A stretch of DNA of 8,764 bases from positions 1 through 8,764 of the forward strand of contig CAMIWY010000045.1 in assembly GCA_946402595.1 (NCBI GenBank). Direction: 5' to 3'. The stretch's first letter is position 1. Every line of letters starts with the position of its first letter. Source of the DNA: an uncultured Clostridia bacterium (GTDB taxonomy: Bacteria > Bacillota > Clostridia > Peptostreptococcales > Anaerovoracaceae). This document shows, piece by piece, positions 1-6,590 of this stretch. The notes under the pieces were generated by a model. That model was not told the origin of the DNA. It saw only the letters and a list, made by a program, of their open reading frames with translations, and did not search any database. The position numbers and the translations under genes were made by a program.

Positions 1-975
1 GTACATTGTAAGGTTGATCCTGTGGTCGGTGATCCTTCCCTGCGGGAAGTTGTATGTTCTGATTCTCTCAGATCTGTCGCCTGATCCGACCTGGCTCTTT
101 CTCTCTGCAGAGATCTTGTCGTTCTGCTCCTGGAGCATCTTGTCGTAGAGTCTTGCCTTGAGTACTCTCATGGCCTTCTCTCTGTTCTGGATCTGTGACT
201 TCTCATCCTGGCAGGTTACTACGATACCTGTAGGAAGGTGTGTCATTCTTACAGCGGAGTCTGTGGTGTTTACGCACTGGCCGCCATTTCCGGATGCTCT
301 GTATACATCGACCTTGACATCGTTAGGGTTGATCTCGACCTCTACGTCGTCTACCTCAGGCAGTACGGCTACTGTGGCAGCCGAAGTGTGTATCCTTCCG
401 GATGACTCTGTCTCAGGGACTCTCTGTACTCTGTGTACTCCCGACTCGAACTTGAGTCTTGAGTATGCGCCCTTACCCTTGATCATTACGACTGCTTCCT
501 TGATTCCGCCGATACCTGTGTCATTGATCTCTATGATCTCGGACTTCCATCTGCGGCGCTCTGCGTATCTCAGATACATTCTCAGAAGGTCGTTTCCGAA
601 CAGGGCTGCCTCTTCACCGCCCGTGCCGGCTCTGATCTCAAGGATTACGTTCTTGTCATCGTTAGGGTCCTTAGGCAGGAGCAGGATCTTCAGCTCTTCC
701 TGAGCCTTCTCCATCTGATCCTCGAGTTCCTTCGCCTCTTCCTTGGCAAGCTCTCTCATCTCCTCATCGTCTTCCATGTCGATGATCTCGCGTGCGTCGG
801 CAAGGTCGCTCTGCATCTTTCTGTAGGACTCGTATGACTTTACGATCGGCTCGATCTCAGCCATTTCCTTCATGTATTTCTGCCAGGTCTTCTGGTCGGA
901 GATGATCGCAGGGTCTGCGACCTTCTCGCTCAGCTCCTGATATTTTTCTGTTATAAAATCAAGTTTATCGAACAT
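1..975 (-). CDS. prfA: Peptide chain release factor 1 (C-terminus off the window edge)
   Basis: RF1 recognises UAA and UAG in the ribosomal A site and triggers hydrolysis of peptidyl-tRNA in the cytoplasm. The reading frame is open from the ATG at 975 to the window edge, giving 325 codons; family members are about 355-360 aa, so roughly the last 30 residues are missing. It starts MFDKLDFITEKYQEL, the usual RF1 N-terminus. The stop-codon-reading tripeptide is P187-E188-T189 (PxT class, which separates RF1 from RF2's SPF). The catalytic loop is SGNGGQCVN, with GGQ at 231-233; its glutamine is the usual target of PrmC methylation. The end visible here, RINLTMY, is also conserved. An AAAGG sequence lies about 10 nt before the ATG. 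An in-frame ATG pair lies upstream (from 948 plus about 54 nt, near 1028-1033), but family homology favours MFDKL. A prmC gene, which often lies between rpmE and prfA in Clostridia, is absent here. Confidence 0.97.
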   Translation of the reverse strand, partial: MFDKLDFITEKYQELSEKVADPAIISDQKTWQKYMKEMAEIEPIVKSYESYRKMQSDLADAREIIDMEDDEEMRELAKEEAKELEDQMEKAQEELKILLLPKDPNDDKNVILEIRAGTGGEEAALFGNDLLRMYLRYAERRRWKSEIIEINDTGIGGIKEAVVMIKGKGAYSRLKFESGVHRVQRVPETESSGRIHTSAATVAVLPEVDDVEVEINPNDVKVDVYRASGNGGQCVNTTDSAVRMTHLPTGIVVTCQDEKSQIQNREKAMRVLKARLYDKMLQEQNDKISAERKSQVGSGDRSERIRTYNFPQGRITDHRINLTMY

Positions 976-1059
976 GTCTTTTCTGCCTTTCTTATACGCT
1001 TCTTCCTGTAAGTTCAATCTGCCGCGCATCATACGCAGCTTTCCGGTAAGACATATTCG

Positions 1060-1101
1060 CTATCGCTCTTCGAGCATTCTCTTTCCGTTTCTGTCTCTCA
1101 T
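1060..1101 (-). CDS. Putative 13-codon leader ORF ending in UAG, in frame with prfA
   Basis: In the prfA leader an ATG at 1101 is preceded by GAGG with six bases between, a good ribosome binding site. It opens a short frame, MRDRNGKRMLEER, ending at a TAG (1060-1062). The distance from this ATG to the prfA ATG is 126 bases, so the two are in the same frame, and the 28 codons between the TAG and prfA contain no other stop. Suppression or slow termination at the single UAG would yield RF1 with a 42-residue N-terminal extension. UAG is read by RF1 only, so a link to RF1 level is conceivable. The peptide has no recognisable homology, and a chance ORF in an A/G-rich leader remains the simplest alternative. 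Confidence 0.3.
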   Translation of the reverse strand: MRDRNGKRMLEER

Positions 1102-1162
1102 TTTGTTCCTCAGGTTTTCGCTGATTCCTGCAGCTCATAGTCTTCTGCTCATAAACCGCTTT

Positions 1163-1191
1163 ATTATATCAGAAAAGGACTGGTATTTCAG
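1163..1191 (-). promoter_or_regulatory. Probable prfA promoter
   Basis: On the minus strand there is a perfect TATAAT (-10, 1163-1168) preceded after 17 bases by CTGAAA (-35, 1186-1191, four of six consensus bases). It lies just past the rpmE terminator, so prfA appears to have its own start, with a leader of about 180 nt (roughly 976-1156). That leader contains the small ORF annotated separately and nothing else that I recognise. Confidence 0.6.
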
Positions 1192-1218
1192 CCTATTTCA
1201 CCCAATCCTCATCTCATG

Positions 1219-1244
1219 AAAAAACCGGAGCATCACACTCCGGT
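1219..1244 (-). terminator. Rho-independent terminator of rpmE
   Basis: On the minus strand a perfect 7-bp stem ACCGGAG/CTCCGGT with a 7-base loop is followed by a run of T residues. It begins 18 bases after the rpmE stop codon, the normal position for an intrinsic terminator, and separates rpmE from the prfA promoter. Confidence 0.9.
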
Positions 1245-1262
1245 CTCTTGTGTTCCGTATGA

Positions 1263-1460
1263 TTACAGGTTGTACTTGTTCTTGAACTTCTCAACACGGC
1301 CGCCTCTGTTAGCAAACTTCTGCTGGCCTGTGAAGAATGGGTGGCATTCTGAGCAGATGTCTACTCTCATCTCGTCCTTGTTGGAGAGAGTCATGAATGT
1401 ATTCCCACATGCGCAAGTAACTTTACATTCCTTATAACCAGGATGGATTCCTTCCTTCAT
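1263..1460 (-). CDS. rpmE: 50S ribosomal protein L31, zinc-binding (C+) type
   Basis: A 65-aa component of the large ribosomal subunit, contributing to the bridge between subunits. It begins MKEGIHPGYKEC, the standard L31 N-terminus, and has the four zinc-ligand cysteines of the C+ form: C16 and C18 (CxC) and C36 and C39 (CxxC). The end, NRGGRVEKFKNKY, is also conserved. An in-frame GTG/ATG region extends the frame 20 codons upstream, but the start at 1460 is right: AAAGAGG sits 8 bases before it and the length equals that of the family. The gene is monocistronic, with its own promoter and terminator. The zinc form is normally the housekeeping paralogue, replaced by a C- form (RpmE2/YtiA) when zinc is scarce; no such paralogue is in the window. 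Confidence 0.97.
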   Translation of the reverse strand: MKEGIHPGYKECKVTCACGNTFMTLSNKDEMRVDICSECHPFFTGQQKFANRGGRVEKFKNKYNL

Positions 1461-1560
1461 GTTGGTACCTCTTTCTGTAAAAAATATTATGAAACGTTCC
1501 ATGCCGCCGCTGCTTTTCACGCCGTCAGGTGCAGAAATCCGTCACCTGCGATCACGACAG
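1461..1560 (-). promoter_or_regulatory. rpmE 5' leader with a short inverted repeat
   Basis: The region between the predicted start of transcription and rpmE is about 100 nt. It contains the inverted repeat CAGGTG (1526-1531) and CACCTG (1543-1548), which could form a 6-bp stem with an 11-base loop. Each arm is preceded on the plus strand by CCGTCA overlapping it. L31 of Bacillus subtilis is reported to autoregulate through its mRNA leader, so a regulatory role is plausible, but no known leader class is recognised here. Confidence 0.3.
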
Positions 1561-1567
1561 CTTGATG

Positions 1568-1596
1568 AGTATATCACCGCAACCTTGTGATTGCAA
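1568..1596 (-). promoter_or_regulatory. rpmE promoter
   Basis: The minus strand carries TTGCAA (-35, 1591-1596), a spacer of exactly 17 bases and TATACT (-10, 1568-1573), a strong match to the housekeeping sigma-A consensus. It sits between the terminator of the upstream ABC ATPase gene and rpmE. Confidence 0.75.
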
Positions 1597-1604
1597 GCAT
1601 TTTG

Positions 1605-1635
1605 GGCAAAAACTTTTGCCGTAAGACAGGCAAAA
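1605..1635 (-). terminator. Terminator of the GAF-ABC ATPase gene, with a competing hairpin
   Basis: Read on the minus strand, TTTTGCC (1629-1635) pairs with GGCAAAA (1614-1620) across an 8-base loop and is followed by G and five T residues, forming an intrinsic terminator that starts about 14 bases after the ATPase stop. The same GGCAAAA arm could instead pair with a second TTTTGCC just downstream (1605-1611), a tight hairpin that would consume the T run. The first pairing is the obvious terminator. The region is also close to symmetrical on the plus strand, but no plus-strand gene ends here. Confidence 0.65.
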
Positions 1636-1649
1636 TCCCCGATCCGGTG

Positions 1650-2855
1650 CTACCACACAAGATCCGTCGCCGACAGAGGATGAAGATTGACTCTGACGCT
1701 CGAGATTTTGCCGTTTCTGAGCTTTACGACCCTGTTGGCCATCTTCGCGATCTCAGGGTTGTGCGTTACCATCAGGACCGTAGTTTTGTTCTCTTTGGAT
1801 ATCTTTTCAATAACGCTGAGCACCTTTATGGATGTGTCATAGTCAAGAGCAGCAGTCGGCTCGTCCGCCAGGATGATCTTAGGATTCTTGACGATCGCTC
1901 TCGCGATGGAGACCCTCTGCATCTGGCCTCCGCTGAGGGCCGCAGGCATGCTGTTGGCCTTTTCGCCCAGACCTACCAGTTCCAGCGCTTCTTCTGAGTC
2001 CATAGGATTGTCGCTGATCTCACCGATGAACTCTATATTTTCATATGCCGACAGGTTAGGCATCAGATTGTATGCCTGGAATATGAATCCGACATATTCT
2101 CTGCGGTATTCTGTCAGCTCTGCCTCGGAAGGATCGGACATATCCTTGCCTTCAACGGTCAGCTTGCCGGATGTCATGCGGTCCATGCCTCCGATTATAT
2201 TAAGGAGAGTACTCTTGCCGCAGCCGCTTTCACCGAGGACAACGACCAGCTCGCCCGGATAGATGTCCAGATCGACGCCCCTGAGGATCCGGCGTATCTC
2301 CTCGCCGCTCATGAACTCCTTAACTACATCGCGGACTTCAACGATAGGCTCACGGTCCTCGAAAGGTCTGAAGGTAAAGCCCTTGTCATCTATGTCGAGT
2401 GCCAGTACGGAGCAGCAGTTCTCGCACATCGCCTTGTCGTCTTCGGTATAGCCTGTTTCCTTGCCTGTGAGCAGGAGACACCCGATAATGTGCTTCGGTG
2501 TCTTCACAGGAACGCACATCAGATTGATGCCTCTTACCGCAGGGCTGTCGACTCCGGCAAGTCTTATATTCTGAACCTCGCCGGCACTCATGATTACAGT
2601 CTCTCCCTTCGCAGACACTTCGCCGATCAGGCCTTCCCCATTCTGCGAACTTTCACCTGTTGCGTCTGCTGTCCCTGCCGTTGTAACGGCGATCAGACTG
2701 CCGCTCTGATCATCCTTCATCCAGATGCTGCCCTTCGGGCTTCCTGTCGCTTCGCATAGTATGTCAAGACTGCCGGAAAGCGCACTTTCCAGCTGGTCTG
2801 AATCTCTCAGCTGCTCCATTATCTGCCATAATGTCTGAACGTGAACTGAATCCAT
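1650..2855 (-). CDS. GAF domain-ABC transporter ATPase fusion (LolD/MacB/FtsE type)
   Basis: A 401-aa cytoplasmic ATPase expected to drive an FtsX/MacB-type permease, most likely the one encoded divergently at 3220. Residues about 1-158 form a GAF-like sensor domain (QLESALSGSLDILCEATGS, then GEGLIGEVSAKGETVIM and a VPVKTPKHIIGCLLLTGK strand pair). Residues about 170-392 are the nucleotide-binding domain: Walker A GESGCGKST (208-216), Q-loop Q260, signature LSGGQ (307-311), Walker B IILADEP (327-333), D-loop ALD (336-338) and switch H365. All catalytic motifs are intact. LolD/MacB-type ATPases are normally 220-250 aa; the extra length is the GAF part. Several cysteines in the GAF part (C34, C114, C126, C144, C147, C148) could matter for ligand or redox sensing, but this is inference. 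GGAGGG six bases before the ATG supports the start. The ligand and transported substrate are unknown. Confidence 0.9.
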   Translation of the reverse strand: MDSVHVQTLWQIMEQLRDSDQLESALSGSLDILCEATGSPKGSIWMKDDQSGSLIAVTTAGTADATGESSQNGEGLIGEVSAKGETVIMSAGEVQNIRLAGVDSPAVRGINLMCVPVKTPKHIIGCLLLTGKETGYTEDDKAMCENCCSVLALDIDDKGFTFRPFEDREPIVEVRDVVKEFMSGEEIRRILRGVDLDIYPGELVVVLGESGCGKSTLLNIIGGMDRMTSGKLTVEGKDMSDPSEAELTEYRREYVGFIFQAYNLMPNLSAYENIEFIGEISDNPMDSEEALELVGLGEKANSMPAALSGGQMQRVSIARAIVKNPKIILADEPTAALDYDTSIKVLSVIEKISKENKTTVLMVTHNPEIAKMANRVVKLRNGKISSVRVNLHPLSATDLVW

Positions 2856-2960
2856 ACTGTTCCCTCCGGGAATACCTGAAATGCTTGTTTTATGTTATTA
2901 TTAACGTGTTGGAAGAACCCGCATCCGGACTCTTTTATATTAACACACATATGCCGTAGA

Positions 2961-3012
2961 GTTCTATGGCGTGGTATTTTCCGGTCAAAGAAATCAGTGC
3001 AGAGGGGATAAT
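2961..3012. promoter_or_regulatory. Candidate divergent promoter region of the ABC transporter genes
   Basis: The 364 bases between the ATPase and permease starts must hold promoters for both directions. On the minus strand TTGACC (2983-2988) is followed after 16 bases by TAGAAC (2961-2966), giving an ATPase leader of about 100 nt. On the plus strand GTCAAA (2984-2989) and GATAAT (3007-3012) are 17 bases apart. The two -35 elements would overlap, a layout that allows joint control, but each match is only moderate. A/T-rich stretches at 2881-2905 and 2931-2945 offer other weak -10 candidates. Confidence 0.3.
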
Positions 3013-3190
3013 GAGTGTATTAAGAGTAGTTTTCAGTATTTTCAATTTTCTTCTGTTTATTCATGCGGCATACTTCGGTCTGTTCGGGATCTAGGGACTG
3101 TTCCGCAAAAGACAGGTGTATGACGATACTGAGGATCAGCAGCATTTTGCAACTCTGATCCCTGCCCGCAATGAGGAAGCTGTCAGATGA
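3011..3190 (+). pseudogene. Remnant of a family 2 glycosyltransferase gene (5' end only)
   Basis: A frame starting at ATG 3011, with AGGGG five bases ahead, encodes a hydrophobic N-terminus (MSVLRVVFSIFNFLLFIHAA, then YFGLFGI), meets an in-frame TAG at 3092-3094, and continues as GLFRKRQVYDDTEDQQHF followed by ATLIPARNEEAV, ending at TGA 3188-3190. A membrane segment, a basic linker, then a LIPARNEE beta strand is the start of membrane-bound GT2 glycosyltransferases of the BcsA/IcaA-like clostridial type, where this motif begins the nucleotide-sugar-binding fold. Intact members run to several hundred residues; here only about 58 codons remain and the rest is gone. The bases after 3181 read in another frame as SDDIKKNRMIR and a stop at 3216-3218, which might be the original C-terminal tail after an internal deletion, but that is a guess. 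A single sequencing error would not restore the gene. Confidence 0.7.
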
Positions 3191-3219
3191 TATTAAAAAA
3201 AACAGAATGATCCGCTGAT

Positions 3220-6200
3220 ATGAAGAAAACCCAGCTGACTGATGCAACGAGAAATATACGCAAAAGGATCGTATCATATCTTTCGATATGTCTTGTTATC
3301 ATGCTCGGAGTCGGCGTTTTTCTTGCTACCCGATATATGGAGGCAGGTATAGCCCACGAGGCTGCCGGCTACTATGCGGACACCAGGCTCAAGGATTTCG
3401 AGATCTATTCTTCGCTGGGAGCAACTGATGCAGATATCAGGGCTGCCGCTGAGATACCGGGCGTCACGGCTGCTGAGGGTGCAATGGAATATGATGCTTT
3501 CATAACCGGAGACAGCTACAAGGGAAGCGCAAAACTCCTTTCCCTTACCCATTCCGTCAGCGTTCCTGTCCTTAGAGAAGGCGTTTTCCCTGTCGCAGGC
3601 GGCGAATGTGCCCTCGGTGAGGATTTTGCCGAGATCAGCGGGATATCTGTGGGTGACGATGTCACCATCTATCTCAAGGGCACCGGATCATCTGAGGTTC
3701 TTAAGACCCACAAATTCAAGGTCACAGGCCTGGTCAGTCATCCTGATTACGTACACCGCAAGATGACCAATACCGTCGTGGTACCTCTTGCTTCTTTTGA
3801 CATGTCTGTCATGAAGGATGCATATACCAAGATTCTCTTCAAGACAGACGATCTCTCTGCTGAGGAGACATTCAGTCCGGCATACTTTGAGAAAACTGCT
3901 GAAGTTAGGTCCACCCTTAAGGATTATACCGATGAATTATCAGGCATAAGAGAGAAAGCAGTGAAGGATGCTGCCTATGCGGAAATAGACAGGCAGTGGA
4001 AAGAGGCTGAGGCTGAGCTTGCATCTTCGGAAGACGAGATCGAAGCAGGACAGGCCGAGCTTGATTCTAAACTCGCAGACGGCCTCAGTCAGCTGAATGC
4101 TGCTGAAAGGAAGCTGGCGTCAGAGCTCGCAAAATACAACAGACAGCTGGCCCGGGGGGAGATGACGATTGCTGAATATGAAAAACAGATTAAAGCAGCA
4201 AAAAAGCAGATCGCTCAGGCCCGTGCACTTCTTGATCCGGATAATCAGTCACAGAACGACTTCCTCGATATGCTTGAGGATATATATGATGACCTTAAGG
4301 TCATCTCTGATCCGCGCTATATTGATGATCCTGCCGCCAGGGATCAGGATCCTTATCTGTCATCAGAAAGAAGGATAGCGGAGAAGGTAGTTGAAAACGA
4401 AGCTGATCTCAGAGCGTTCGCTGATTATGCCGCGTCCCCTGAGGGCAAGGAATATGCCCGTGAGGTAGATAAGGATTATGATGCAGGCATGACCGAGCTC
4501 TTCGAGCTTGCAGCTTCCCTTGACATGGATCAGCTGGTTGAAGAGTCCAGGGCCATCCTGGCAAGCGAAGCGCCTTCATATGTACATTACTCACCAGGCA
4601 TGATCGAGAAGGCGAAGAAGCTGACTGAACTGTATGATAAACTCCGCGGGAAACGTAAGGAGGCACAGGCTGCCCTTGACAAGGCAGAAAAGCAGATAGC
4701 AGCAGCAGAGAAGACCCTGGCCGCAAAGAAGGCAGAGCTGAAAGCTGGAAGGCAGCAGCTGAAGAACAAGGAAGCTGATGCCAGGGCCGAAATCAGTGCC
4801 GGCTGGGCCAAGTACCGTTCAGAGAAACACAAATACGAATCAAAGCTTGCAGAAGCCCGTGCACTTCTTGCTGAAAACCGCGAAGCAGCAGAGGCAAAAC
4901 TGGAAGAGGCCCGTCAGGAGGTCGAAAAGATTGACTGCAGATGCATACTGCTCGACCGCAACGCCAATGCCGGATACCTGGATGTCACCGCGCAGCTTGA
5001 TTCCATGCACAGTGCAGGTCTGGTGTTCGGTATCCTCTTCATACTGATCACAGCCCTGGTCTGCTTCTCAACCCTGACGATAATAATTGAAGAACAGAAG
5101 AAGCTGATAGGTACTGTCAAGGCGTTCGGCTTCCAAAAGTTTGAAGTGCTTTCCAAGTATCTGCTCTTCGCAGTCAGCGCAGGCATCATCGGAAGCATTC
5201 TCGCTATCATAACAGGTGTGATCCTCTCCAAAGTCGTGCTTATTTTCTACAGCTCATCCAAGCTGTACCAGTACGGACTGGCATCTACAGTCGTCAAGCC
5301 CGTTCCTACTGTGCTCATAAGTGCAGTCATGATCCTGGTATGCGCTGTCGCGAGCATAATAGCATGCTCCGGCATCCTCAGGAGCCCGGCATCGATGCTG
5401 ATGAAGGGCCAGACTGTCCGTAGCGGAAGTGGAAAACGCAGGACTTCATCTTCGGGAAAGGGCTCACTTTACTCCAAGCTCATCTTAAGAAATATCCTCG
5501 ATGACAAGGCCAGAGTAATCGTCTCGACTGCCATCGTTGCCTTCTGCTGCATGCTGATAGGCGTCGGAATTTCATTCAAGCTGGCCTTCACCGGCATGGT
5601 TGATAATCAGCAGGATGATGTCAACAGATTCGACCTGAGAATGGATATGGGAGATACCGTGACGGATAAGCAGCGTGCTGAACTTATAGCTATTCTTGAC
5701 AGTAACGGTGCTGATCACACTGAGGCGGTATATAAGTCGCTTCTGTTCGATACCGGCTCTACCGTTACCGGTCTTAATGTCATTGCCGGTGATCCGGATA
5801 CCCTCGCTGACTACTACGGTGTAAAGCTTGACGGCAAAGCTGTCAGCATCCCTTCAGACGGAGTTCTTGTTCCTGTCAGGATGAGTGAAATCTACGGATA
5901 TCAGCCGGGTGACAGCATTTCCGTGCTAGACTCCGAGATCCACAGGCATGAAGCCGCAGTTACAGGTACGTATACCTGCTATTTTGGAAGAAATATCGTG
6001 ACCTCACCTGAAGGTTACCGCAAAATATTCGGTGATTATGAGCCGCGCAGCTTCTTTATCAGGACTGACAGTGATATCGACGCACTGAAAAACGCCCTGC
6101 TGTCTGTCAGCGAGGACGTTTCGTTTGAGAGTTCAGCTGATTTCAGGGCAAGCCTTGATTCCGTAAGTCAGCTGTACAACATAATAGTTTATGTGACCAC

Positions 6201-6564
6201 GGGAATTGCCATCCTTATGTCATTCATGATACTGACCAATCTTGCCAACATATTCCTTAACCGCAAGAAGACAGAACTCACGGTTATGAGGATCAACGGC
6301 TTCAGTATCAGACAGACCAAAAGCTATCTTGCAAGGGAGTCCGTGCTGACCACTGTAATCGGCCTTGCTGCAGGAGTGCTTGCCGGCTCGCTTCTGTCGC
6401 CTGTTTTCATCAGGATCCTTGAACCTGCAGACCTGCAGTTCGACAGAACCTATCAGCTTGCAGCATGGATCGCCGCTGTCGGACTGGAGGGCCTGTTTGC
6501 GCTTATTATCTACAGCAGCACCTTCCGCCGCATCCGTAACCTCAACCTCAGGGATCTGGGCTAA
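3220..6564 (+). CDS. FtsX-like ABC transporter permease with large extracellular coiled-coil domain
   Basis: A 1114-aa integral membrane protein of the MacB/FtsX permease superfamily. It begins with a basic cytoplasmic stretch (TDATRNIRKR) and TM1 (about 17-37). Residues 38-597 lie outside the membrane: a mixed segment (about 45-240), then long Ala/Glu/Lys/Gln-rich coiled coils (about 241-335 and 460-572) separated by an acidic insert, probably forming an antiparallel hairpin. LLDRNANAGY (577-586) before TM2 is a conserved sequence of this clostridial family. TM2-4 lie at about 598-622, 647-676 and 694-718 (first FtsX domain). A serine/glycine-rich linker leads to TM5 (765-790), a second extracellular domain (790-983) and TM6-8 (984-1010, 1042-1066, 1078-1100; second FtsX domain). 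EEQKKLIGTVKAFGF (624-638) is the usual coupling region for the ATPase. Such proteins act in lipoprotein or peptide export or, as in FtsEX, transmit force to cell-wall hydrolases; the substrate here is unknown. There is no clear Shine-Dalgarno sequence, but the family N-terminus supports the start at 3220. Confidence 0.92.
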   Translation: MKKTQLTDATRNIRKRIVSYLSICLVIMLGVGVFLATRYMEAGIAHEAAGYYADTRLKDFEIYSSLGATDADIRAAAEIPGVTAAEGAMEYDAFITGDSYKGSAKLLSLTHSVSVPVLREGVFPVAGGECALGEDFAEISGISVGDDVTIYLKGTGSSEVLKTHKFKVTGLVSHPDYVHRKMTNTVVVPLASFDMSVMKDAYTKILFKTDDLSAEETFSPAYFEKTAEVRSTLKDYTDELSGIREKAVKDAAYAEIDRQWKEAEAELASSEDEIEAGQAELDSKLADGLSQLNAAERKLASELAKYNRQLARGEMTIAEYEKQIKAAKKQIAQARALLDPDNQSQNDFLDMLEDIYDDLKVISDPRYIDDPAARDQDPYLSSERRIAEKVVENEADLRAFADYAASPEGKEYAREVDKDYDAGMTELFELAASLDMDQLVEESRAILASEAPSYVHYSPGMIEKAKKLTELYDKLRGKRKEAQAALDKAEKQIAAAEKTLAAKKAELKAGRQQLKNKEADARAEISAGWAKYRSEKHKYESKLAEARALLAENREAAEAKLEEARQEVEKIDCRCILLDRNANAGYLDVTAQLDSMHSAGLVFGILFILITALVCFSTLTIIIEEQKKLIGTVKAFGFQKFEVLSKYLLFAVSAGIIGSILAIITGVILSKVVLIFYSSSKLYQYGLASTVVKPVPTVLISAVMILVCAVASIIACSGILRSPASMLMKGQTVRSGSGKRRTSSSGKGSLYSKLILRNILDDKARVIVSTAIVAFCCMLIGVGISFKLAFTGMVDNQQDDVNRFDLRMDMGDTVTDKQRAELIAILDSNGADHTEAVYKSLLFDTGSTVTGLNVIAGDPDTLADYYGVKLDGKAVSIPSDGVLVPVRMSEIYGYQPGDSISVLDSEIHRHEAAVTGTYTCYFGRNIVTSPEGYRKIFGDYEPRSFFIRTDSDIDALKNALLSVSEDVSFESSADFRASLDSVSQLYNIIVYVTTGIAILMSFMILTNLANIFLNRKKTELTVMRINGFSIRQTKSYLARESVLTTVIGLAAGVLAGSLLSPVFIRILEPADLQFDRTYQLAAWIAAVGLEGLFALIIYSSTFRRIRNLNLRDLG

Positions 6565-6568
6565 GCTC

Positions 6569-6588
6569 CTGAAATCTCTTTATTTCAG
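6569..6588. terminator. Weak hairpin between convergent genes
   Basis: CTGAAAT (6569-6575) and ATTTCAG (6582-6588) can form a 7-bp stem with a 6-base loop. It lies in the 26-base gap between the permease stop (6564) and the end of the convergent gene (6591), so it could help end transcription from either side. It is A/T-rich and lacks a T run in either direction, so it is a poor intrinsic terminator. Confidence 0.3.
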
Positions 6589-6590
6589 AA

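Noticed and set aside
158..703. Plus-strand frame (181 aa) opposite prfA
   Set aside because: Serine/threonine/leucine-rich shadow of the prfA coding strand; prfA is certain from its PxT and GGQ motifs.
976..1035. Alternative prfA start at the in-frame ATG pair near 1030
   Set aside because: It would add about 20 residues not found in RF1 proteins; MFDKLDFI is the standard clostridial N-terminus and has its own AAAGG site.
1461..1520. N-terminal extension of L31 to 85 aa
   Set aside because: The added residues are unlike L31, while MKEGIHPGY is the universal family start with a good binding site in front.
1587..2759. Plus-strand frames opposite the GAF-ABC gene (136, 129, 62 and 89 aa)
   Set aside because: All are antisense to a gene with intact Walker A, signature and Walker B motifs, and none has recognisable domains.
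3020..3552. Minus-strand frames of 85 and 92 aa around the permease start
   Set aside because: They are antisense to the glycosyltransferase remnant and the permease N-terminus and show no domain or ribosome binding site.
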